From Gemmatimonadota bacterium (lineage in GTDB: Bacteria > Gemmatimonadota > Gemmatimonadetes > Palauibacterales > Palauibacteraceae): a stretch of DNA of 64,000 nt. The stretch is taken from positions 124,001 to 188,000 of the forward strand of contig JAJCZV010000036.1 of the NCBI GenBank assembly GCA_029262175.1, written 5' to 3'. The position numbers were made by a program, and so were the translations under genes. The notes under the pieces are model-generated. The model was not told where the DNA came from. It ran no database searches and saw only the letters and a list, made by a program, of their open reading frames with translations. Position 1 is the stretch's first letter. Every line of letters begins with the position of its first letter. Below, one piece after another: positions 18,526 through 26,890 of the stretch.

Positions 18526-21162
18526 CTAGTCGACAAGGTTGGGGATGCGTTCGGACGCCCACTTCTTCGCCGCACCGAGTCCATCTGCTGCGCGCTCCGG
18601 GTCACCGACGCCACCCTGTGCGAAGTGAGGGCGACCGCCACCGCCCGAGCCCGTCGCTTTGCTCGACTCGCGCACCAGGTCCCCCGCTTTCAGCCCTTCG
18701 CCAATCAAGTCGTCGGACACGACGGAGACAAATGCTTGTCGATCTTCATCGGCGAACACGACGTGAAGAAGCACGGCCCCTGAATCGATCCGTTCGCGGA
18801 GCAGATCTCCCAAGTCACCCAGATCGGTACCACTGGGGAGCTCGACCCGTCCCGTCACGAAGCGACCGCCTCCAGCCGTCACTTCGTCGAGCAGCTGTTC
18901 GACCTGACCTGCGGCCGCCTCGCCCCGCTGGCTCGTCGCCTCCCGTTCGAGTCGATCCTTCTCCTCGAGCAGCCGATCGAGTCGCTCCGGAAGATCGGCA
19001 ACGGGCGCGCGCAGTCGGTCCGCGATCCCAGAGAGGACATGGTCACGCTCGATCCCCCATGCGTATGCCCCGGTGCCGGTCAGCGCCTCTACGCGTCGGA
19101 TCCCAGCCGCCACACCCGTCTCGGTGACCATTTTGAAGGACCCGATTTGGCCGGTCGTTCGGACGTGCGTCCCTCCGCAGAGTTCTTGGCTGACGCCGGC
19201 GACCTCGACGACCCGTACGAGATCTCCATACTTCTCGCCAAACAGCGCCATCGCACCGCCCGCGATCGCATCCTTGTAATCGCGCTCCGCGGCCGAAACG
19301 AGAGCGTTCGCCAAAATGGCTTCATTGACCCGCCGCTCGATCACGGCCCGCTCTTCGGCCGTCAGCGGTCCGCGATGCGAAAAATCGAATCGAAGTCGGT
19401 CGGCGTCGACGAGCGAACCCGCCTGCTGCACGTGATCGCCCAACTGGGCGCGCAAGGCGGCGTGTAAGAGGTGCGTCGCCGTGTGATTGCGCTCGGTGTC
19501 GGCCCGAAGCGCCGAGTCGACTTCCGCGACGACTGGATCACTCGCGTCCAGCACCCCGGAACTGACCCGACCCGATACGATCGTCTGGCCGACGTCGTTC
19601 TTTCGAACTCCCGTGATGTCGAGCACCCAGTCGGGACCTCGGACGGACCCACGATCGCTGACTTGTCCGCCGCTTTCCGCGTAGAAGGGATTCGACTCCA
19701 ACACCAGCGCGTGGAGGCCCTCGCTCTCGGCGTGGGCCAAGACGATCGTCTCCTCGCGTGTCGCGTCGTACCCGGTGAACCGCTGCTCGCCGTCGGCCGA
19801 TAGACGGGCGAGCTCTGCCGGCACCGTAACCTCCGCCGCGGTCCCCGCGCCTGCGCGTGAACGCGCTCGCTGTGCTTCGAGCGCCTCTTCGAACCCGGCC
19901 CACTCGATATCATAGCCTCGCTCGCGGGCGATCAGATCCGTCAGATCCTCGGGGATGCCATAGGTATCTTTGAGCTTGAACGCGACCGAGCCGGCGAGGG
20001 TCCCCACCTCGCCCGGCGGCATCGCCGCGTCGATCTCGTTCATGCCACCATCGATCGTCGAGAGGAACAGCTCCTCTTCGGCGACCGTCGTCGCCAGAAG
20101 GTGTTCGCGACGAGCCGCCAACTGGGGGTAGGTGTCCGCCATCCCATCGGCAACGACGCCGACGAGCCGGTGCAGGAGGGGCTCTCGTCGGCCCAACAGC
20201 CAATAATATCGGACCGCCCGCCGGAGAATGCGCCGCAGCACGTACCCACGTTTTTCGTTCGACGGGAATACGCCATCCGCCAACAAGAACGCGACGGCGC
20301 GCGCGTGGTCGGCCATGACGCGAAACGGGAGCCCCGCCTCCCAGTCCTTCGCATCGCGGGAATACTCCATCCCGAGTTGTTCCTGCGCGGCTTCGATCAA
20401 CGGCAGGAAGAGATCGGTGTGAAAATTGGTCCGCTCGCCTTGCAGGATCGCCGCGATCCGTTCGAGACCCGCCCCCGTGTCGATCGAAGGAGCCGGCAGC
20501 GGGACGTCGACGCCCTCAGGCGATCGGTCGAACTGCATGAAGACCAAGTTCCAAATCTCCATGAACTGGTCCGCTTCGCCAGCCGTCTCGAACTGCTCGT
20601 CGGTGATCCGGTCATCGAGCTCCTCTCGCATATCGTAGTGGAGCTCGGAGCAGGGACCGCAGGGGCCGGTATCGCCCATCTGCCAGAAGTTGTCTTTGTC
20701 GCCGAGACGTCGGATCCGCTTCTCCGTGAGCGGCGTGAGTTCGGTCCAAAGATCAAACGCGTCGTCATCCGTATGGTGAACCGTCGCCCACAAACGATCC
20801 GGATCCAAACCGAGGTCTTCGGTCACGAACTCCCAGGCGTAGGCAATCGCCTCGCGCTTGAAGTAGTCGCCGAACGAAAAATTCCCCAGCATTTCGAAGA
20901 ATGTGTGGTGGCGGGCGGTGCGTCCGACTTCCTCGAGATCGTTGTGCTTTCCGCTCACGCGGAGACATTTTTGGGACGTAACGGCGCGGGGCGCGGGTGG
21001 ATCCGTCTCACCCTGGAAGATCCGCTTGAATTGGACCATTCCGGCGTTGACGAACATCAACGTCTTGTCGTCGGCGGGAACGAGCGAGCTGCTCGGCACG
21101 TGTAAGTGGCCCTGCCGTTCGAAATACGAAACGAACCGGCCTCGTAGCTCTTGCGCCTTCAT
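18526..21162 (-). CDS. alaS: Alanyl-tRNA synthetase
   Basis: Full-length class II synthetase, 878 aa. Motif 1 region SSSLVPADDKTLMFVNAGMVQFKRIF is in the first ~50 residues, followed by KCLRVSGKHNDLEEVGRTARHHTFFEMLGN and the class II catalytic core. The editing domain has the zinc-type motifs N-H-T-A-T-H-L-L-H and C-G-G-T-H-V (both visible in the second half). The C-Ala domain (ATGSGGGGRPHFAQGG) is at the end. It lies 52 nt after recX; the recA-recX-alaS order is common in many bacteria. Confidence 0.98.
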   Translation of the reverse strand: MKAQELRGRFVSYFERQGHLHVPSSSLVPADDKTLMFVNAGMVQFKRIFQGETDPPAPRAVTSQKCLRVSGKHNDLEEVGRTARHHTFFEMLGNFSFGDYFKREAIAYAWEFVTEDLGLDPDRLWATVHHTDDDAFDLWTELTPLTEKRIRRLGDKDNFWQMGDTGPCGPCSELHYDMREELDDRITDEQFETAGEADQFMEIWNLVFMQFDRSPEGVDVPLPAPSIDTGAGLERIAAILQGERTNFHTDLFLPLIEAAQEQLGMEYSRDAKDWEAGLPFRVMADHARAVAFLLADGVFPSNEKRGYVLRRILRRAVRYYWLLGRREPLLHRLVGVVADGMADTYPQLAARREHLLATTVAEEELFLSTIDGGMNEIDAAMPPGEVGTLAGSVAFKLKDTYGIPEDLTDLIARERGYDIEWAGFEEALEAQRARSRAGAGTAAEVTVPAELARLSADGEQRFTGYDATREETIVLAHAESEGLHALVLESNPFYAESGGQVSDRGSVRGPDWVLDITGVRKNDVGQTIVSGRVSSGVLDASDPVVAEVDSALRADTERNHTATHLLHAALRAQLGDHVQQAGSLVDADRLRFDFSHRGPLTAEERAVIERRVNEAILANALVSAAERDYKDAIAGGAMALFGEKYGDLVRVVEVAGVSQELCGGTHVRTTGQIGSFKMVTETGVAAGIRRVEALTGTGAYAWGIERDHVLSGIADRLRAPVADLPERLDRLLEEKDRLEREATSQRGEAAAGQVEQLLDEVTAGGGRFVTGRVELPSGTDLGDLGDLLRERIDSGAVLLHVVFADEDRQAFVSVVSDDLIGEGLKAGDLVRESSKATGSGGGGRPHFAQGGVGDPERAADGLGAAKKWASERIPNLVD

Positions 21163-21214
21163 CTTCTATATCCGAGTGATCGTTTTTATACGAAGGATCG
21201 TTTCTTCGACGATA

Positions 21215-21856
21215 TCAGTCGCCATCGGACCAATTTGCCGCGAGCCAGGCTCGGACGGCTGATGACGCGAATCCGCGACGCTCCAAATAAGAGTAAAGCC
21301 TGCGTCGCGCCACCGCTGGGTCCTTTCCTGAGAGCCGCGCGGCTCGGGCGGTCGCGACACGGTCGAGCAGATCGGCCTCGGTGACATCTTCTTCGATCAT
21401 CGCCTCTCGGATCCCCGCCTCCGCATCGTTGGGAGAGACGCCCTTCGAAAGAAGGTCGGATCGCAGCCGTCTTTCGCCGCACGGGCGGAGTCTGATTCGA
21501 TCACGCGAAAACGCAGCCGCGAAGCTCTGATCGTCCAGGTATCCGAGCTCGGAGAGTCGGTCGATGGCGCACTCGATCGCCTCGGTTGAAAGCTTGTTGC
21601 GTCGTAGCCGGAGCTCGACTTCGCGACAACTGCGGGCCCGTGTCTCGAGGTAACGCAGAGCGACCCGCGACGCCTCGGCTCGCTCGGCGGCTCCGTGAAC
21701 GAGGTCGAGCTCCGCCTGCTCGATCGTCCGCCCTGTTTCGAGCCCGAGTTTCCACACCTCCTCTTGAGGTAGCAATACGGGCAAAGCGCCGTCCAGCTGG
21801 ACTTCCATCCAACCGACGCGGCGCTTTGCCGGCCCGATCCGAGTTACATCAGGCAT
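21215..21856 (-). CDS. recX: Regulatory protein RecX
   Basis: Modulator that caps and limits RecA filaments; 213 aa. The RecX three-helix repeats are visible: YLETRARSCREVELRLRRNKLSTEAIECAIDRLSELGYLDD in the middle and RIRLRPCGERRLRSDLLSKGVS after it. It starts 24 nt downstream of recA on the same strand, the usual arrangement. Confidence 0.92.
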   Translation of the reverse strand: MPDVTRIGPAKRRVGWMEVQLDGALPVLLPQEEVWKLGLETGRTIEQAELDLVHGAAERAEASRVALRYLETRARSCREVELRLRRNKLSTEAIECAIDRLSELGYLDDQSFAAAFSRDRIRLRPCGERRLRSDLLSKGVSPNDAEAGIREAMIEEDVTEADLLDRVATARAARLSGKDPAVARRRLYSYLERRGFASSAVRAWLAANWSDGD

Positions 21857-21879
21857 ATTGGGGTGGCGAGCAGGTTGGC

Positions 21880-22980
21880 TTAGGCGTCGGCCTTCGCTCC
21901 GGTTGCAGCTTTGCCGTTCTTGCTCTTGGCAGTTTCGGCCGTCCCGTCTTCGGTCTCGTCAGTAGCGACCGCGATGGTCATCCCGAGTTCCTCTCGGATA
22001 CGCGCTTCGATTTCCTCGGCAATATCCGGATTGTCTTTGAGAAACGTCTTGGAGTTTTCGCGTCCCTGGCCAAGCCGCACGTCATCTCCATAGGAGTACC
22101 AGGCCCCCGCGCGGTTCACGACACCGATGTCTTCGCCCATGTCTACCAATAGGCCCTCTCGACTCACGCCCTCGTTGAACATGATGTCGAACTCGGCCTG
22201 CTTGAAGGGAGGCGCACACTTGTTCTTTACGATCTTGACGCGGGTTCGGCTGCCCACCTGATCGGTCCCCTCTTTGATCGACGCGATCCGGCGAATGTCG
22301 AGCCGAAGGGAAGCGTAGAACTTGAGCGCCCGCCCTCCAGAAGTCGTCTCCGGGCTCCCGTACATGACACCGATCTTCTCGCGAATCTGGTTGGTGAACA
22401 TCACCGCAGTATTGGATCGGCCGATGGCGCCGGTCAGCTTTCGCAGCGCCTGGGACATCAAACGAGCCTGCAAACCGACATGGGAGTCGCCCATCTCGCC
22501 CTCGATCTCCGCGCGCGGTACCAACGCCGCCACCGAATCGATGACGATGACATCGAGCGCACCCGAGCGAACCAGCACTTCCGCGATCTCGAGCGCTTGC
22601 TCTCCGGTGTCCGGTTGAGAGACGAGAAGGTTCTCGATATCGACGCCGAGTTTCTGCGCGTACCCGATGTCGAGGGCATGCTCCGCGTCGATGAAAGCGG
22701 CGACGCCCCCGTCTTTTTGAGCGTTGGCGATCACGTGGAGCGTCAGCGTGGTCTTACCGGAAGACTCCGGACCGTAGATCTCGGTGACGCGAGAACGGGG
22801 CACTCCACCAATGCCCGTGCCGTGGTCGAGATTCAACGCGCCGGTGGAGATGGCCGGGATGCGCAATCGCGCCTCGTCGTTCCCCAACCGCATGATGGCC
22901 CCTTTTCCGTGCGCCCGTTCGATCTGACTCAGGGCTACGGATAACGCCTTGTCCCGCTCGGTGGTCTTCTCCACTGCCAT
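21880..22980 (-). CDS. recA: Recombinase RecA
   Basis: DNA strand-exchange and SOS co-protease recombinase, 366 aa. Walker [10 protein letters not shown] is at 70-78; [20 protein letters not shown] and the L1/L2 DNA loops follow (L2 region [26 protein letters not shown]). The C-terminal tail is acidic then Lys/Ala-rich. The ATG at 22980 is preceded by TGGAGAG. A sigma-70-like promoter is proposed upstream. I see no clear LexA box of either the GAAC-N4-GTTC or the CTGT-N8-ACAG type in the leader. Confidence 0.99.
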   Translation of the reverse strand: MAVEKTTERDKALSVALSQIERAHGKGAIMRLGNDEARLRIPAISTGALNLDHGTGIGGVPRSRVTEIYGPESSGKTTLTLHVIANAQKDGGVAAFIDAEHALDIGYAQKLGVDIENLLVSQPDTGEQALEIAEVLVRSGALDVIVIDSVAALVPRAEIEGEMGDSHVGLQARLMSQALRKLTGAIGRSNTAVMFTNQIREKIGVMYGSPETTSGGRALKFYASLRLDIRRIASIKEGTDQVGSRTRVKIVKNKCAPPFKQAEFDIMFNEGVSREGLLVDMGEDIGVVNRAGAWYSYGDDVRLGQGRENSKTFLKDNPDIAEEIEARIREELGMTIAVATDETEDGTAETAKSKNGKAATGAKADA

Positions 22981-23067
22981 TTCACGCTCTCCAGAAGTTC
23001 GCGGACAAACAGAGCTCGCCTAGGGGTGACGCCAAGACCTATTTGGCCTGCGTCAACCAGCGAACCG

Positions 23068-23096
23068 ACAATACTAAGGATTTGGACCTTTCGCAA
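23068..23096 (-). promoter_or_regulatory. Putative sigma-70 promoter of recA
   Basis: On the minus strand TTGCGA (-35) and TATTGT (-10) are separated by 17 nt, each matching 4 of 6 consensus bases, about 90 nt upstream of the recA start. Spacing is optimal and the region is clearly less GC-rich than its surroundings. Assigned by eye only. Confidence 0.4.
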
Positions 23097-23163
23097 TTTC
23101 TTCGGTTTTTGCCGGAAAGTCTTCGTGTTTTATTCGGTTTCCGACTGTCGGAGCTAAGTGCGC

Positions 23164-23266
23164 CCGGCCAGGTAGGGGGCTACGACCGCCCAGCACCTAA
23201 GGGCGCTAGGAGCGCCCGGCACCTAGGCGGCCACGACCGCCCAGCACCTAAGGGCGCTAGGAGCGC
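23164..23266. repeat. Two-copy tandem repeat (52 + 51 bp) with internal hairpin
   Basis: Copy 1 is 23164-23215 and copy 2 is 23216-23266. They are nearly identical over the last ~33 bp and diverge in the first ~18. Each copy contains a 7-bp (copy 1) or 6-7-bp (copy 2) hairpin GGGCGCT-AGG-AGCGCC, at 23201-23217 and 23252-23267. It sits upstream of recA. No further copy was seen elsewhere in this window. Confidence 0.85.
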
Positions 23267-23338
23267 CGAAACTGGAAAGATCCTCGGACCGGAAGCTATG
23301 AGTGGAGGTCAACGTGCCCTCATCGCAGCCGCTTCCGG

Positions 23339-23716
23339 CTAGACCTCGCCCCCACAGTTCGAGCAAAACGACGCGCCCGCCCCGAGCGACCCACCACAGG
23401 TTCGACAGAATCTGGGTGACGGGTCGGCACGGTCCGTTGTCGAACCGGTCGGCTCCGGCCGGGCCGCCCCCTCCGCTTCGTCGCGAGCACGAAGCGCTTC
23501 GCGCTCGAGCCGACGTCGCATGTCCCGATACTCGTCCTCCGTCAGCTTCCCGGTCTGGAACTCGAGTTCCAAATCCCGGAGCGCCTCGACGGCCGCGTCG
23601 CGGCGCTCGGTTGGATCGAGCGCCGTTCCGGTGTCATCTCCGGCGCGAATCGCCGCACGAACGATGGTCATCGTCAACAAGAGGAGAATCGTTCCGAGAA
23701 TCACGAAGCCGTACAA
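23339..23716 (-). CDS. Small membrane-anchored zinc-ribbon protein
   Basis: 125 aa. Residues ~3-20 are a membrane segment (GFVILGTILLLLTMTIV). A charged helical stretch (EALRDLELEFQTGKLTEDEYRDMRRRLE) resembles the short coil seen in CcmI-like and zinc-ribbon membrane proteins. The C-terminus is a zinc ribbon with two CxxC pairs (FCRTCGGSLGAGASFCSNCGG). Exact role unknown. It starts 3 nt after the dtd stop, so it is probably co-transcribed with dtd. Confidence 0.8.
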   Translation of the reverse strand: MYGFVILGTILLLLTMTIVRAAIRAGDDTGTALDPTERRDAAVEALRDLELEFQTGKLTEDEYRDMRRRLEREALRARDEAEGAARPEPTGSTTDRADPSPRFCRTCGGSLGAGASFCSNCGGEV

Positions 23717-23719
23717 GCG

Positions 23720-24154
23720 TCAGCGCTCCAAGAGAAGAGTCACAGGTCCATCGTTCTTCGATTCGACCTCCATCATCGCGCCGAATCGTCCTTCGGCCAC
23801 CGCCCCTCGCGTACGACAGATTTCCACGAGGCGGCCATAAAGTTTCTTCGCGACCTTCGGCTCGGCGGCCCCAACGAAGGAAGGGCGTCGACCGCGCGCC
23901 GCGTCCGCGTAGAGCGTGAACTGCGACACCAATAGAAGCGACCCTCCAACGTCCTCGACCGATAAATTCATGCGACCGGTTTCATCGCCAAAAATCCGTA
24001 GTCCCCAGAGTTTGTCGGACATCCACTTCAAATCCTCCTCGCGGTCCTCGGGCCCGATGGCGACGAGAACGAGCAGGCCCTTCCCTATCTCGCCTACGAT
24101 CTGCCCATCGACCCGAACGCGGGCCTCGGAGACTCGTTGGATCACCGTCTTCAA
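23720..24154 (-). CDS. dtd: D-aminoacyl-tRNA deacylase
   Basis: Removes D-amino acids (and glycine) mischarged on tRNAs. The 144-aa product from the TTG at 24154 is the family length and begins LKTVIQRVSEARV as homologues do. This start is backed by a strong GGGGAGG 8 nt upstream. The ATG at 24196 would add 14 non-conserved residues and has no such site. The cross-subunit motifs SQFTLYADAARGRRPSF and the C-terminal Gly-Pro motif NDGPVTLLLE are both present. Paired with the zinc-ribbon gene downstream. Confidence 0.95.
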   Translation of the reverse strand: MKTVIQRVSEARVRVDGQIVGEIGKGLLVLVAIGPEDREEDLKWMSDKLWGLRIFGDETGRMNLSVEDVGGSLLLVSQFTLYADAARGRRPSFVGAAEPKVAKKLYGRLVEICRTRGAVAEGRFGAMMEVESKNDGPVTLLLER

Positions 24155-24162
24155 GCGAGAGG

Positions 24163-24169
24163 CCTCCCC
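24163..24169 (-). promoter_or_regulatory. Ribosome-binding site deciding the TTG start of dtd
   Basis: GGGGAGG on the minus strand, 8 nt before the TTG at 24154. It is one of the strongest ribosome sites in the window and supports the non-ATG start. Confidence 0.7.
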
Positions 24170-24196
24170 AAGGCCGTGCGAGCGGCACTTGTCCAT

Positions 24197-24874
24197 AGAC
24201 TTCGATCACGCGGTCCGGCGAAAAGATGCGCGAGACGTGGCAGTCCGTCGAACCGATCTGGAGTTGCGACGATAATCCACGGGTTTTGTACAATTTGTCC
24301 ACACGTTTTTCACATCGTTTTTTTTCGAAAAAATGGGATGGCGCAGCAGAGCGATTCGCTGCAGAGCCGTGTCTCGCGGCAGAAACGACGGAGCCTTGGC
24401 GTTCACAGGAGCGGCGTCGACTGATGAGCCATGAGCGGGGGACGGCGAGCAGGCAAGACACAGGGTACCCAGATGCACTTAACCCCTGGCCACCCTTGCG
24501 GGAGTCAGGGGCTAAGTCAGGAAGTTTTTTACGACGCCGTCGGCGCGATCCTGTTAGCTTGCGCGGCCTTTCAGGATCTCCGTGAGCGTGGTACCCTCGT
24601 TCGACTAGCTGTGCGAAATCCCCTTTTTATCCTCGGTGTCTGCGCCCCGTTGCCGGAGCTCCGACCCCTCGGTCCGTGGCTTGCGCCCCGGTTCGCGATC
24701 TCGCGTCGAACAACTCGCGGTGCCGTCGTCAGCCTCGATCTTCCGGATTGATCGGTGCTTCTTCCCTTGCACGCAGTCATTCTAGAAAAAAACATTTTTG
24801 GAAGCAAGTACAAGACGGTTCGGACAGATATTTTTTGCAAAATTCGTTTTGGAAAGCCACGATCCAGGGGCAAA
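24197..24874. other. AT-richer intergenic region without a convincing gene
   Basis: About 680 bp between two minus-strand genes (dtd and the helicase). Base composition is unlike the rest of the window, with long A and T runs at 24318-24333 and 24784-24850. Several short open frames exist on both strands but none looks like a protein. A stable stem-loop followed by six T lies at 24477-24530 on the plus strand, with a loose promoter-like pair upstream (TTGCGA at 24264 and TACAAT at 24289, spacing 19). An untranslated small RNA is possible. Confidence 0.6.
24477..24530 (+). terminator. Stem-loop plus T-run (plus strand) in the dtd-helicase gap
   Basis: A 12-bp stem with one mismatch (ACTTAACCCCTG and CAGGGGCTAAGT; 24477-24488 and 24506-24517) has a 17-nt loop. 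Six T follow at 24525-24530, 7 nt after the stem. This resembles an intrinsic terminator of a plus-strand transcript although no plus-strand gene precedes it. Confidence 0.4.
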
Positions 24875-26890
24875 TCAGAGAAGCAAACCGTTCGTTTCTT
24901 GGATGCCGGAGCTTTGTCCGGGCCCAAAACGCTGGAGTACGGCCGCGTCGGTTCGGCCGCCCAGATCGGCGATGTGTGAAAGCAATCGATTGAGCAGCGC
25001 GTCGGCGGGAAGCGTTTGTAGCAGTCCCTGGGTGCTGGCGACGATCACGAGCGTTTCCTGCGCCCGAGAAAGGGCGACGTTGAGAAGACGTGGAAAGTCC
25101 GAGTTCTTCTTTTCATCGAGAAACCAGCTCCGGCCGGGCGGCCCATCGACCGTGTCCACCACGACGATCCGCTTCTCCCGACCCTGGAAGCGGTGGATCG
25201 TGCTGATTTGAAGATCCTCCGGCGCGGCCCGACCCAATCGCCGACGGGCGACGTCGCGGAGGTGCCGCGTTTGGGCTCGATAGGGGGAGACCACGGCGAC
25301 GTCTCCTTGGCCCTCCTTCGCGACTTGTCCGAGGAAGCTGCTCACGACGTCGGCGTGCACCGAATTCCGACGGGACCCATCGACGCGTTCGACCGCCGGG
25401 TCGAGACCGGAAGTGTCGAGGATCCGGACCGGCGACAGGCTCGGCTGGCGCTCGGCCAGCTCGGGTGCGTCTCTCAGTCGACCGTCGTAAAAAAACTGGC
25501 TTACGATGGCTCGGATTTCCGGGGCCATGCGGTATTGGATATCGAGCATCGCGCACAAGCCGTCCTGCGGCGAAGGCAGCCCCAATCCGCCGCGTTCGGT
25601 CGAAACCACGCCCGTCTCGCGGAAGAGATCTCGTTTGAACCAGCGCGCCGCCGCCGGGCCACGACTCACGACCACCGGGGGCAGTTGCTGAAAGTCGCCG
25701 ACCGCGACCGTCGTGCGGGCCGCCCTGGAGGCCGCGAACGCGACGTAGGGCAACGGCGCCGTGCTGGCTTCGTCGATGATCAATGAATCGAACTCCAGCT
25801 CGCGCAGCTCTTCGCGGACCGACAGCCGCGCGAGCGTCGTGAGAACGATATCCGCCTCGTCCAGCGCCGCTTCGGCCTGGCGAGACAACTCCAGAAGGGC
25901 GCGACCCACGGCTCGGGCCGTCTCCATGTCGTCGCGGGTCCGGGCGAGCGCCAACAGCCGTCCGAGTCTCACCCGCGGGGTCGCGGCTCGATCCGCGCCG
26001 CCCGACTTCGACACAGGGGCACGCACGTTGAGAAGGCCTTCCAGGTCCTCGATGGTGCGAACCAGCCCGCCGGCACCCGCGTCGACCCTCTTGGTCACCA
26101 CCGCCTCTAGGCTCAAGGGGTCAGGCCTCGTGCTGCCGAAATCCGATCCGACCCGGATGATGCGACCGGCCTCGAGCTGGCTGCGGTCCGCGATCCTCCC
26201 CAACCGTCCGGCGATCTCATCGACCGCGCCGTTCGTCATGGCCGTCACGAGCACGCGGCCGCGGGCGCCGAGCTCGAGAGCTGCTCGAGCGACCAGTCTG
26301 GATTTACCGGTTCCGGGTGGCCCCCACACGAGCTGGTTCGCACTCCCGAGCAGTCGCGCCAACGCCTCCCGCTGAGGCTCGTTCAGATCATCCGACGTCG
26401 CGAGTCGAGGCTCGCTGCGACCCAGTTGCGGAGGCCGTCGGCCAAACATCGACAGAACCGTTTCCGTGCACGACTTGTCGGGTTCATCGGCGATCTCGCG
26501 CAGACGATCGGCGAGTTCTCGGAGGAGCCAGGTAGGGTCGAACTCCAGTTCCACCCCATCCGTCCGTTCGCCCAACCACTCATGGACGAGGACCTGGAGC
26601 AGACCCAGTCCGCGGTCGAAACGAAGGACGAGACCCAGGGTCTCCCTCCCGTTCGTGCGGATCCGCACCCGGTCGTCGCTGCGAATGTCGTACTTTCCGC
26701 CCGCGATCTGGAATGCGTATCGAGTACCCGTGCCCGCATCGCCGCGCGACCGGCCGGAAAGCGCCGGTATCGGGCCCGAGATGTTCCGTCGCGTCAGATC
26801 GGCCAGGACAGCTTCGATCTCTTCTTCGATCGCCAGCTGGCAGTCCGACAGAAGGAGCCACAGGGGCTCCAGCGAATCAGGAGCGTGCAT
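24875..26890 (-). CDS. Superfamily 1B helicase, UPF1/IGHMBP2-like
   Basis: 671-aa DNA/RNA helicase. An N-terminal beta domain (about 60-120) is followed by EPQREAL (Q motif) and Walker A G-P-P-G-T-G-K-S at 190-197. IIDEAS (motif II, about 367-372) and GDFQQLPPVV (motif III) follow. Then come QYRMAPEI (motif IV), YRAQTRHL, STIHRFQGREKRIVVVDTV (motif V) and LNVALSRA (motif VI). All SF1 motifs are intact. Its ATG at 26890 shares two bases with the ATG of the divergent decarboxylase. No ribosome site precedes it, so a later non-ATG start cannot be excluded. Cellular role unknown. Confidence 0.9.
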   Translation of the reverse strand: MHAPDSLEPLWLLLSDCQLAIEEEIEAVLADLTRRNISGPIPALSGRSRGDAGTGTRYAFQIAGGKYDIRSDDRVRIRTNGRETLGLVLRFDRGLGLLQVLVHEWLGERTDGVELEFDPTWLLRELADRLREIADEPDKSCTETVLSMFGRRPPQLGRSEPRLATSDDLNEPQREALARLLGSANQLVWGPPGTGKSRLVARAALELGARGRVLVTAMTNGAVDEIAGRLGRIADRSQLEAGRIIRVGSDFGSTRPDPLSLEAVVTKRVDAGAGGLVRTIEDLEGLLNVRAPVSKSGGADRAATPRVRLGRLLALARTRDDMETARAVGRALLELSRQAEAALDEADIVLTTLARLSVREELRELEFDSLIIDEASTAPLPYVAFAASRAARTTVAVGDFQQLPPVVVSRGPAAARWFKRDLFRETGVVSTERGGLGLPSPQDGLCAMLDIQYRMAPEIRAIVSQFFYDGRLRDAPELAERQPSLSPVRILDTSGLDPAVERVDGSRRNSVHADVVSSFLGQVAKEGQGDVAVVSPYRAQTRHLRDVARRRLGRAAPEDLQISTIHRFQGREKRIVVVDTVDGPPGRSWFLDEKKNSDFPRLLNVALSRAQETLVIVASTQGLLQTLPADALLNRLLSHIADLGGRTDAAVLQRFGPGQSSGIQETNGLLL

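Larger units (their letters stand above)
22981..23338. other. recA leader and repeat-bearing intergenic region
   Basis: About 360 bp without a gene between recA and the zinc-ribbon gene. The recA-proximal part carries the leader and a proposed promoter. The distal part (23164-23266) is a two-copy tandem repeat. A short frame crosses the repeats, but its codon use and content look random, so it is not called. Confidence 0.7.

Noticed and set aside
22981..23100. LexA/SOS box in front of recA
   Set aside because: Only half-site-like GAAC/GTTC fragments with wrong spacing were found on either strand.
23164..23266. CRISPR array
   Set aside because: Only two directly adjacent copies without spacers and without cas genes.
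24431..24751. Open frame of 106 codons on the plus strand in the dtd-helicase gap
   Set aside because: Composition looks random, it runs through the terminator-like stem-loop, it has no ribosome site and resembles no family.
24571..24927. Open frame of 118 codons on the minus strand in the same gap
   Set aside because: Very basic, proline/arginine-rich shadow-like product overlapping the end of the helicase gene; no coding signal.
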